Source: Acidimicrobiia bacterium (lineage in GTDB: Bacteria > Actinomycetota > Acidimicrobiia > IMCC26256 > JAOSJM01). From it: 64,000 nucleotides of DNA. Position 1 is the stretch's first letter. Every line of letters begins with the position of its first letter. The notes under the pieces were generated by a model that was not told the DNA's origin, made no database searches, and was given only the letters and a program-made list of their open reading frames with translations. The position numbers and the translations under genes are program-made. The stretch spans positions 186,001 through 250,000 of the forward strand of contig JAOSJM010000005.1 of the NCBI GenBank assembly GCA_027494165.1, given 5' to 3'. Of the stretch, positions 53,889 to 61,353 are shown piece after piece.

Positions 53889-55583
53889 CTACTCGGCCTG
53901 GGTCTCGGCCCGCACCCGTTCGGCGACGTCGTCCTGGAGAGCAGCCTTGCGCACCTTCCCGGTCGGGGTCATCGGGAGCTCGTCCAGAAGCACGAGCCGC
54001 TCGGGGATCTTGTGCTTCGTCACGTGGTGCTCCTCGAGGAAGGACGCGAGCTCCTCCAGGGTGACCGTCTCGCCCTCCTCGGGCACGATGTAAGCGCAGA
54101 CCCGCTCGCCCAGGCGAAAGTCGGGCATCCCGACCACCGCCACCTCGTGCACCTTGGGATGGAGGTAGAGGAGATCCTCGATCTCCTTCGGGTAGATCTT
54201 CGTCCCGCCGCGGTTCACGACCTCCGACTTCCGGCTGGCGAAGTGGAGGTACTCGTCCTCGTCGAGGAAGCCCAGGTCCCCGGTGTAGAACCACCCGTCG
54301 TCGTCGCGCGTCCGGGTCGTCAGCTCGGGCTGCCGGTAGTAGCCGACGAACAGCGCCGGCCCCCGGAAGGCGATCTCGCCGACCTCCCCGGAGGCGAGAT
54401 CCCTGGTCCGGTCGTCGGGGTCCACGATCCGCAGCTCCGTCCCGGGCACCAACTTCCCCACGGTGTCACGCCGCTTCTCGGGCGGGTCGGCTGCGGTGGT
54501 CCGGGCGTGGATCCCGTTCTCTCCGAGGCCGTAGGAGTTGTTGGGGGTGATACCCCACGTCCGCTCGAGCATCTCGATGAACTCGGGCGCCGACCTCGCC
54601 CCACCGACCATCACGCTCTTGATGCTGGACGTGTCGTAGTCGGAGAACTCGGGGTGCTGGAGCACACCGATCAGGTGCGCGGGCGTCCCGGCGATGAAGT
54701 CCACCCTCTCCCGCTGGATGAGCTGGAGGACGTCGAGGGGTCGGTACTTGTTCACCAGCACGACCCGGAGGCCACCGATCGCGGCGTAGTACGTGATGGC
54801 GTGGCCGAAGCTGTGGGTCATGGGCGAGCACGTCAGCACGACGGCGTCCGGCATCGCGCTGGCGACCGGATCGACCATCATGAGCTTCACGAAGGAGATG
54901 AGGCTGTTGTGCGTGTGCATGAACCCCTTCGGATCGCCCTCGGTGCCCGACGTGAAGTTCATGTAGAAGACGGCATCGGGGTCGGGTGGGAGCTCGGCCA
55001 GCCGTTCGAGCCGTGACGCGCCCCGCTCGGCGAGCTCGGTCAGCGACACCTCGCGCTCCCCGAGGGTCGCCCCCTCCATGACCACGAGGTTGCGGAGGCT
55101 CGGGAGGTGGCCCCACATGGAGCGAACGGCCTCGGCGTAGTCGAAGCCCGACACCTCACCGGCCACGACCGCGACGTCCGTCTCGCAGAAGCTCAGCAGC
55201 GACCGCATCTCCCGCTCGCGGAACACGAGGTGCATCGGGTGGATGGCGGCACCGATGCGCGACAGGGCGATCTGGAGGAAGCAGAACTCCGGTACGTTGG
55301 GGAGCTGGACGGTGACGAGGTCGCCCGCCTTGACACCGAGGTCGAGGAGACCGGCCGCGAGCCGGTCCGAGGTCTCCTTGAACTCCCCGAACGTGACCGT
55401 GCGATCGACGGTGACGATCGCCGGGGCGTCGGGGCGATCCTGCGCCACCTCGTCGAAGTACTCGTGAAGGGTCTTGTCCAGCCACCAGCCGGAGGCGATC
55501 CAGCGCTCCCGGTACTCCGACGGGAAGGCGGGAAAGCGGCACTGGTCCGGCTGAACCGTCGATCCGGGCATTCGATCGCTCAT
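53889..55583 (-). CDS. AMP-forming acyl-CoA synthetase (long-chain/cyclic acid type)
   Basis: A complete 564-residue adenylate-forming ligase. The phosphate-binding loop is MNFTSGTEGDPKGF, followed by NNSYGLGENG, YTGDLGFLDEDEYL, the hinge RKSEVVNRGGTKIYPKEIE and the C-terminal catalytic Lys in PTGKVRKAAL. It would activate a carboxylic acid to acyl-AMP and then acyl-CoA. The ATG at 55583 follows GGAGG at about 9 nt. Its position between paired acyl-CoA dehydrogenases and the luciferase-like genes suggests it primes a pathway intermediate. A second ligase is at 61354. Confidence 0.9.
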   Translation of the reverse strand: MSDRMPGSTVQPDQCRFPAFPSEYRERWIASGWWLDKTLHEYFDEVAQDRPDAPAIVTVDRTVTFGEFKETSDRLAAGLLDLGVKAGDLVTVQLPNVPEFCFLQIALSRIGAAIHPMHLVFREREMRSLLSFCETDVAVVAGEVSGFDYAEAVRSMWGHLPSLRNLVVMEGATLGEREVSLTELAERGASRLERLAELPPDPDAVFYMNFTSGTEGDPKGFMHTHNSLISFVKLMMVDPVASAMPDAVVLTCSPMTHSFGHAITYYAAIGGLRVVLVNKYRPLDVLQLIQRERVDFIAGTPAHLIGVLQHPEFSDYDTSSIKSVMVGGARSAPEFIEMLERTWGITPNNSYGLGENGIHARTTAADPPEKRRDTVGKLVPGTELRIVDPDDRTRDLASGEVGEIAFRGPALFVGYYRQPELTTRTRDDDGWFYTGDLGFLDEDEYLHFASRKSEVVNRGGTKIYPKEIEDLLYLHPKVHEVAVVGMPDFRLGERVCAYIVPEEGETVTLEELASFLEEHHVTKHKIPERLVLLDELPMTPTGKVRKAALQDDVAERVRAETQAE

Positions 55584-55590
55584 CGCACGG

Positions 55591-56706
55591 TCACCTCCGA
55601 TTGGCCTGTCGCACGTCGCCCGTCCTCTGACGCAACCCTCCCCCACCGTCCCGGTCCCGGGACGCGGCGAGGACGTGGTCCCCGAGCCGACGCAGAAGGG
55701 GCCGGACGGGCCAGGCGAGACGCAACGACTTCGCCGCCCGCAGGTGGAGCTGGGCGTCGTGCTCCACCATGAACCCGTAACCGCCCATGACCTGGCAGGC
55801 CGACGCGCTGGCCCGGACGTAGGCGTCGAGGTTGAACACCAGGGCCGCTTCGGTGGCCGCCCGCAGCTCGGACATCGGCCCGGCCTCGGTGGCGGCCCGC
55901 AACACGAGGAGCCGGGCCCGCTCGGCATCGGCGGCCATGTCCGCCATCCGGTGCTGGAGCGCCTGGAAGCTCCCGATCGGACGGCCGAACTGCTGCCGGC
56001 CCGTCGCGTAGTCGACCGCGTAGCGCAGCACCTCGGCCATCCCTCCGGCCGCGACCGCGGCCGCCGAGAGCGCTCCGGCGAGCCAGGCACGCTCGACGGT
56101 CCCCTCGGGCAGCTCGAGAAGCTCGCCGGCCTCCCCGTCGAAGCGGACGTGGCCGACCGGGGCCGGGCCGAGCACGGGCTGGCGCCCGACGGTCGTGGCT
56201 GTCCCCCGGGTCGCGAGGACGACCTCGCTCCCGACCGGTACGAGGAACGCGTCGGCGGCCGCTCCGTACGGGACCGAGGGGCTCTCTCCGTGCAGCAGCC
56301 GACCGTCGAAGGCGACGTGGTCGAGGACGGTCGCGACCACGACGCGCTCCCCCCGGACCATGGCGTCCAGATGCTCCGTCGTCGTGCCCGTCGGGGCAGC
56401 CTCCGCGAGCAGTCGGCCGGCGATCGCGTCCGCCTCGACCAGCGGCACGAGCGCGAGGGCTCGACCGGCCTCCTCGGCCAGGCAGGCCGCGTCGAGTGGT
56501 GTCCCACCGCTCCCGCCCTGCGCCCCGGCGATGGTCGCGCCGAGCATCCCGGCCTCGCCCAGCCGTCCCCAGAGCGCGCGGTCCCACCCGGGTTCCGCCG
56601 CCTCCGTCTCGCGCACCGCCTGGCTCGAGCTGTGCTTGGCGAAGAGCGCTCTGAGCGTGCTCCGCAGAGCCTCCTGGTCGTCGGACGGGCGGAGGTCCAT
56701 CCTCAT
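55591..56706 (-). CDS. Acyl-CoA dehydrogenase, probable subunit of a heteromeric pair
   Basis: A 371-residue member with a weak N-terminal domain, LAEEAGRALALVPLVEADA, and a better conserved C-terminal four-helix domain (DYATGRQQFGRPIGSFQALQHRMADMA, CQVMGGYGFMVEHDAQLHLRAAK). Its start overlaps the stop of the upstream acyl-CoA dehydrogenase as ATGA (56703-56706). Such adjacent unequal pairs form alpha2beta2 acyl-CoA dehydrogenases in actinobacterial cholesterol and other steroid catabolism (FadE28-FadE29 type). A heterotetramer is inferred from pairing, not shown. Confidence 0.86.
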   Translation of the reverse strand: MRMDLRPSDDQEALRSTLRALFAKHSSSQAVRETEAAEPGWDRALWGRLGEAGMLGATIAGAQGGSGGTPLDAACLAEEAGRALALVPLVEADAIAGRLLAEAAPTGTTTEHLDAMVRGERVVVATVLDHVAFDGRLLHGESPSVPYGAAADAFLVPVGSEVVLATRGTATTVGRQPVLGPAPVGHVRFDGEAGELLELPEGTVERAWLAGALSAAAVAAGGMAEVLRYAVDYATGRQQFGRPIGSFQALQHRMADMAADAERARLLVLRAATEAGPMSELRAATEAALVFNLDAYVRASASACQVMGGYGFMVEHDAQLHLRAAKSLRLAWPVRPLLRRLGDHVLAASRDRDGGGGLRQRTGDVRQANRR

Positions 56707-57857
56707 GCACCCCTCGGCAGTCGCAGTCCGCGCTGGGAGACGATGTTGCGCTGGATCTCGCTCGTGCCGCCGGTCACCGTGAAGCGGATCGTGTTCCGGA
56801 ACTCCTCCTCGAGCTCGCCCTCGGCGATGGCGCCGAGCGCGTCCCGCGCCAGGGCGGCCCGGCTCCCGAGGAGGTCGAGGGCCGTTCCCGTGATCCGCTG
56901 GACGAGCTCGGTCGCCACGATCTTGCTCATCGAGGCTTCCGTGTTCGGGACGAGCCCCTGCGCCTGCATCCAGGCGACCGAGTAGGCGAGCACCTCCGCC
57001 GAGCGCACCTCCGCCTCCAGCTGCCCGAGCGCTTCACGGACGACGACGTCGTCGAGGAGGGTGTCGTCTCCTCCGACCGCGCGTGCGAGCAGGGCGAGCA
57101 TCCGCTTGCACTGGCCGACGCGCTGGGTCCCGGACCGCTCGTAGTCGAGGGCCACGGCCAGGACATCCCAGCCCCTGTCGACCTCGCCGACGAGGTTGTC
57201 GTCCCCGACGACGACGTCGTCGAGGAACGTCGCGTTCGTCCGGAAGCCCCCGAGGGTGAGGACGGGATGGACCTCGACCTGGTCCATGGGGACGAGGAAG
57301 ACGGAGATCCCGCGGTGCCGGGAGGCGTCGGGATCCGTACGCACCGCGCAGAACATGTAGTCGGCGACGTGCGCCAGGCTCGTGAACATCTTCGAGCCGT
57401 TGATGACCCAGCTTCCGTCGCGCCTCGTGGCGCGGGTTCGGAGGGACGCCAGGTCGCTTCCGGCTTCCGGTTCTGTGTAACCGAGGCAGAACACGAGCTC
57501 ACCCCGGACCGTGGCCGGGAGGAAGCGGGCCTTCAGCTCGTCGCTGCCCAGCCGGATGAGGGTGTTCCCGATGATGGCTGCGATGCTCGAGGCGAGCACG
57601 GGGGCACCCGCCCGGGCCGCCTCCTCCTGGTAGATCGCGCCCTCGACGAACCCCGCGCCCCGGCCGCCGTACTCGCGGGGCCACTGGAGCCCGATCCATC
57701 CCTGCTCCCCGAGCAGGCGGTGGAACGACGGGACGTGCTCGTCGCCCCTCTCCGCGAGCTCGGACCGAACCTCCGCCGTGAGGTGCTCGGCGAAGAACCG
57801 CCGCGCCTCGCGACGCAGGGTCTCCTGGCCCGCCGTGAGGGAGAAGTCGACAGCCAT
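56703..57857 (-). CDS. Acyl-CoA dehydrogenase, partner subunit
   Basis: A 384-residue, well-conserved member: REYGGRGAGFVEGAIYQEEAARAGAP, CLGYTEPEAGSDLASLRT, MFTSLAHVADYMFCAVRTDP and TGGTSEIQRNIVSQRGLRLP. It starts 22 bp after the crotonase stop and ends overlapping the next acyl-CoA dehydrogenase. Together they look like a heteromeric dehydrogenase that acts on a bulky acyl-CoA, with electrons to Etf. The ATG at 57857 has no strong upstream Shine-Dalgarno. Confidence 0.9.
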   Translation of the reverse strand: MAVDFSLTAGQETLRREARRFFAEHLTAEVRSELAERGDEHVPSFHRLLGEQGWIGLQWPREYGGRGAGFVEGAIYQEEAARAGAPVLASSIAAIIGNTLIRLGSDELKARFLPATVRGELVFCLGYTEPEAGSDLASLRTRATRRDGSWVINGSKMFTSLAHVADYMFCAVRTDPDASRHRGISVFLVPMDQVEVHPVLTLGGFRTNATFLDDVVVGDDNLVGEVDRGWDVLAVALDYERSGTQRVGQCKRMLALLARAVGGDDTLLDDVVVREALGQLEAEVRSAEVLAYSVAWMQAQGLVPNTEASMSKIVATELVQRITGTALDLLGSRAALARDALGAIAEGELEEEFRNTIRFTVTGGTSEIQRNIVSQRGLRLPRGA

Positions 57858-57879
57858 CGCGCCTCGAACGCCGGTCGCT

Positions 57880-58848
57880 CTAGGCCTCGTCGGCCGCGGG
57901 CGCCATCCGGAAGAACGGGGCGACCATCTGGTCCCGCTCCTTCAACGCCCGGGTCAGGCCTTTGTCGCGGCGCTCCTTCACGAAGTTCCACTCGCCCTCG
58001 TTGAAGACCAGGTTGGTGCTCCAGGCGTGGCCGACCCAGCCGGTGAGGCTGCCGACGCCCTTCCCCCGCGCCTCCATGATGAACTGGAACATCGCCTTGC
58101 CCATCATGAGAGCGTCGAGGGGCATCGGGGTGATGGCGTCCGCGTAGTCCTCGGCCCACTGCTCGAGCTCGTCACGCGGGACGACCTTGGTGACGAAGCC
58201 TGCCTGATGGCCCTCCTCGGCCGTCAGGGGGCGCATGGTCAGCATGATCTCCTTCATCTTCTTGATGCCCATGTTCTCGATCCACAGGTACAGGTCCTGC
58301 GGAGCGGGGCCGAGGTAGCGGAAGGCCGGATGGCCGAATCGGGCATCCGGGGAGGCGATGACGATGTCCGCGGCGAGGGCCAGCATCATGTGGCCGCCGT
58401 AGCAGTAGCCGTGGACCTGACAGATGGTCGCCTTGAGGCACTCGGTGATCGTCCGCTCGAAGGCTCCGAAGGCCAGGTTCCGGTCGGGCAGGATCCGTTG
58501 CCTCTGGGCGGGCCGCCTCCGCTCCTCCTTGGTGACGCCCCGCTTGTAGCCGATGTAGTGGCCCAGCTCTCGGGCGTCCCCGCCGACGCCGAAGCACGGG
58601 CCCCGACCCTTGAAGATGATGACCTTGACGTCGTTGTCGGCCTCGGCCTCCTTGACGAGGTCGCCCACGCGCTCGCAGGCGGCGACCGGGAAGGCGTTGA
58701 GGTGCTCAGGGTCGTCGAAGATGATCCGGGCGATCGACCGCTCGGGGTCCTTCTCGTAGAGGATGATCTTCTCGATCTCGCTCTCGTCGGTGAGCATGCC
58801 CTCGTGGTCCCATTGGCTGGCCATCAGGTCCACGTCACGCTTCTTCAC
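57880..58848 (-). CDS. Crotonase superfamily protein (enoyl-CoA hydratase-like), long form
   Basis: A 322-residue crotonase with an N-terminal extension and an insert (ELGHYIGYKRGVTKEERRRPAQRQ) after the first oxyanion motif FGVGGDARE. The second motif is VHGYCYGGHMMLALAADIVIAS. Longer crotonases of this shape occur in steroid and alicyclic acid pathways. The usual first Glu is replaced by His/Met in GGHMM, so hydration is doubtful and isomerase or hydrolase chemistry is possible. The GTG at 58848 follows AGGAGG. It is the first gene of the long minus-strand operon and has a GAACTACG element 116 nt upstream. Confidence 0.85.
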   Translation of the reverse strand: MKKRDVDLMASQWDHEGMLTDESEIEKIILYEKDPERSIARIIFDDPEHLNAFPVAACERVGDLVKEAEADNDVKVIIFKGRGPCFGVGGDARELGHYIGYKRGVTKEERRRPAQRQRILPDRNLAFGAFERTITECLKATICQVHGYCYGGHMMLALAADIVIASPDARFGHPAFRYLGPAPQDLYLWIENMGIKKMKEIMLTMRPLTAEEGHQAGFVTKVVPRDELEQWAEDYADAITPMPLDALMMGKAMFQFIMEARGKGVGSLTGWVGHAWSTNLVFNEGEWNFVKERRDKGLTRALKERDQMVAPFFRMAPAADEA

Positions 58849-58963
58849 GACGGATTCCTCCTCGGCACCTGGGGCAGGCCCGCGTCCGGGCCACCGGGGC
58901 AACGTGTCGCCATGTTGGCCAGCGCCTCGGGTGCCCGCATCAGGACTAAGTACGAGACCCGGG

Positions 58964-58976
58964 GCGGAGAACTACG
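58964..58976 (+). promoter_or_regulatory. Recurrent element GCGGAGAACTACG (site H)
   Basis: It lies 116 nt upstream of the crotonase start at 58848 in reverse orientation. A related half-site with TACGAGACC (58951-58959), identical to nine bases at site B, sits just beside it. Confidence 0.45.
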
Positions 58977-59006
58977 CGGCAGCCGGATCGGGACCGCCGA
59001 GATGGG

Positions 59007-59039
59007 TCGTCCCGCCGACGAGGAGCGTCGGCGGGACGA
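59007..59039. terminator. 14 bp perfect hairpin downstream of the nitroreductase gene
   Basis: TCGTCCCGCCGACG and its exact complement flank a 5 nt AGGAG loop, starting 13 nt after the minus-strand stop at 59052. This is the most stable hairpin noticed in the window. It probably ends the 64000-59052 transcript before the next operon promoter. There is no T tract. Confidence 0.7.
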
Positions 59040-59051
59040 GCCCTGGCCCGT

Positions 59052-59720
59052 TCACCACCGCTCCCAGTGGAGGACCTCCTCGACGGGCCGCCGCTCCCCC
59101 TCCCCGAAGCGTCCCTTGGGGAAGCCGACCGGGATCACGGCCACCACCTGGTAGCGGCGGGGGATGCGGAGGATCCGCTTGAGCCTCCGGTGCCGCATGA
59201 GGTGCATGGTCGTGAGGGTCGAGCCGAGCCCGAGCGCACGCGCCGCGAGGAGCAGGTTCTGCGCGGCCGGGAAGATGGAGCCCCACTGGCCCACGCGGGT
59301 CGCCCTCAGCCACCGGGGGTAGGCCTGACGCATGCAGACGACGACGATCGCCGGTGCCTCCCCCATGTGCTCGCCGAGGTGGGACGCGGACCGCTGGATC
59401 CGCCGCGCGCTCTCCGACCGGGCCACCCGGGCGACGATCCAGAGCGCCGGACGGGTGAGCTGGCGGTAGAGCCTCCCGAGGCTCGCCCGGGTCTCGGCGT
59501 CGGTGACGACGACGAACGCCCAGGGCTGCGCGTTCTCGCCGCTCGGGGCTCGCGTCGCGGCCGCGACGAGCCGCTCGAGGTGCTCTCTCGGCACGGGGTC
59601 GGGGTGAAGTCTGCGCATGGCGCGCTGCGTCGCCTGGAGCCGATAGAGCTCCTCGAACGCCGCGAGATCCGCACCGGAGACCTGCCGGTGCGACGTCCCT
59701 GCTGGCTCGGGCTCGGCCAC
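59052..59720 (-). CDS. Nitroreductase-family flavoprotein
   Basis: A 222-residue FMN-fold protein with QRAMRRLHPDPVP, APSGENAQPWAFVVV, SIFPAAQNLLLAARALGLGSTLTT and VVAVIPVGFPKGRFG. This is the nitroreductase/FbiB-like arrangement used for two-electron reduction or dehydrogenation of many substrates. The GTG at 59720 follows GGGAGGGAAC. It is last in its operon and followed by a strong hairpin. Reduction of a quinone or ring intermediate is a plausible but unproven role. Confidence 0.85.
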   Translation of the reverse strand: MAEPEPAGTSHRQVSGADLAAFEELYRLQATQRAMRRLHPDPVPREHLERLVAAATRAPSGENAQPWAFVVVTDAETRASLGRLYRQLTRPALWIVARVARSESARRIQRSASHLGEHMGEAPAIVVVCMRQAYPRWLRATRVGQWGSIFPAAQNLLLAARALGLGSTLTTMHLMRHRRLKRILRIPRRYQVVAVIPVGFPKGRFGEGERRPVEEVLHWERW

Positions 59721-59744
59721 GTTCCCTCCCGCTCGGGTATCCGG

Positions 59745-60155
59745 TCAGACCGCGGGCACGAATACGGGGACGCGCATCCCGGCGGCCTCCTCCCTGAACC
59801 GAACCTCCACGCGCTGGCCCACCCGTACGGCAGGCGGGGCGACGTCGAGGTTGGTCATCAGGCGCGGACCCTCGTCGAGCTCGACGACGGCCAGTACGTA
59901 CGGCACGCGCTCCCGGAACGGCGCGGCGAGGTTCTGGTGCACGACGGTGTACGAGTAGACGGTGCCCGTCCCCGCCGAGTGCTCCCAATCCGTGTCGGTC
60001 GACCAGCACCGGGGGCACCGGGCGCGCGGGTAGAGGTAGGCGGAGTCACACGCCCTACAGCGCATGAACACCAGCTCGCCGCGGGACGCCGCGTCCCAGT
60101 AGGGCTGCGTATCGGCGTCGGGGACCGGGAGGTGGCGCGTCTCGGGCTCGGTCAA
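59745..60155 (-). CDS. DUF35 zinc-ribbon/OB-fold protein
   Basis: A 136-residue stand-alone DUF35 protein. The zinc ribbon is CRACDSAYLYPRARCPRC, followed by an OB fold with TGTVYSYTVVHQNLAAPF and YVLAVVELDEGPRLMTNL. Its TTG start at 60155 overlaps the stop of the thiolase-fold gene by 4 bp. In steroid catabolism, DUF35 domains (for example of ChsH2) bind Ltp2 and bring acyl-CoA substrate for retro-aldol cleavage. The same arrangement is seen here. Confidence 0.88.
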   Translation of the reverse strand: MTEPETRHLPVPDADTQPYWDAASRGELVFMRCRACDSAYLYPRARCPRCWSTDTDWEHSAGTGTVYSYTVVHQNLAAPFRERVPYVLAVVELDEGPRLMTNLDVAPPAVRVGQRVEVRFREEAAGMRVPVFVPAV

Positions 60156-61299
60156 CGATCCACCCCCAGGAGCACGGTCCCGCACGCGGACGTGACCCCG
60201 CCCGTGCCGTTGCACAGCGCGACCTCGGCGCCCGGGACCTGGAGCAGCGCCTCGCCCCGGAGCTGGCGGACCGCCTCGACGAGGAGGAAGATCCCCCGCA
60301 TCCCCGGGTGGTTCGACGAGAGCCCCCCGCCGTCGGTGTTGGTCGGGAGGGCACCTCCCACCCTCAGTGCCCCGTCCTCGACGAAGCGGCCGCCCTCGCC
60401 CCTCGGACAGAACCCCAGCGCCTCGAGCGTGAGGAGCACCGTGATCGTGAAGGAGTCGTACGCCTGCAGGACATCGACGTCCGAGGGCCCGAGGCCGGCG
60501 CGTGCGTAGGCGATCTCGCCCGAGCGCCGGGCCGGCGAGACGGTCATGTCCGGCCACTGGGAGACGCTCATGTGGCTGAGCGCGCTGCCTGCGCCCAGGA
60601 CCTGGATCGCCCCCTTCCGGCAGTCACGGGCGCGGTCCAACGACGTCAGGACGACAGCACCACCGCCATCGGAGACCACGCAGCAGTCGAGAAGATGGAG
60701 GGGGTCGGCCACCATCCGGGAGGACAGCACGTCGTCGACGCCGATCGGGTCCCGGTACATCGCGTTCGGGTTGTGACCGGCGTGAGCCCGGGTCGTCACC
60801 GCGATCTCGGCGAGCTGCTCGGGGGTGGTCCCGAACTCGTGCATGTGCCGCCGGGCGGCCAGGGCGTACTCGGCCACGATGGGCGGGCCGTAGGGCACGT
60901 CGAACTGGCGGGGCCCGACTGCCCGACCGCGTGCGCCCGTCCCGAGCCTGCGCCCCGTGTCGGAGCGCTGGGTGCTGCCGTAGACGAGGAGCGCGACCTC
61001 GCACATCCCGCACGCGATCGCGGCGACGGCGTGCTCGACCAGCGTCTCCCATGCACCTCCCCCGACATCGTCGAGTCGAACCACGTCGGCGCGAGGCCGA
61101 GGTACTCCGCGAGCCGGACGATGTGGAGGTCGACGGTGTCGAACGAGGCGCTGAAGAGACCGTCCACGTCGCCCGGAGTCAGCCCCGCGTCTTCGAGCGC
61201 AGCCGCGGCGGCATCGTGGTGGAGCTGGAGCGCGGTCTTGTGAGGGACGACGCCGTACTCGGACTCCCCCACACCGGCGACGGCGACCGACCTCAGCAC
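60152..61299 (-). CDS. Thiolase-fold protein without catalytic Cys, Ltp2-aldolase-like, one frame break
   Basis: The mended 382-residue protein has a thiolase fold in which the nucleophile-Cys region reads DSTMSGGGAWETL with no Cys. The later motif is AYDSFTITVLL, and GGGLSSNHPGMRG replaces the usual GGLxxxGHPxGATG while keeping His. Loss of Cys and a Tyr in YDSFT resemble Ltp2 retro-aldolases acting with a DUF35 partner, which is the next gene. A missing base in the C run at 61059-61063 splits the frame; adding it restores SGGGAWETLVEHA. The GTG at 61299 follows AGGAGG. Side-chain cleavage of a 3-hydroxyacyl- or 17-hydroxyacyl-type CoA is the inferred reaction. Confidence 0.8.
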
Positions 61300-61353
61300 G
61301 GTCCGGTCCTCCTGACCACGACCCGCGACCTCGTGCACGGCCGGGAAGGGCGG

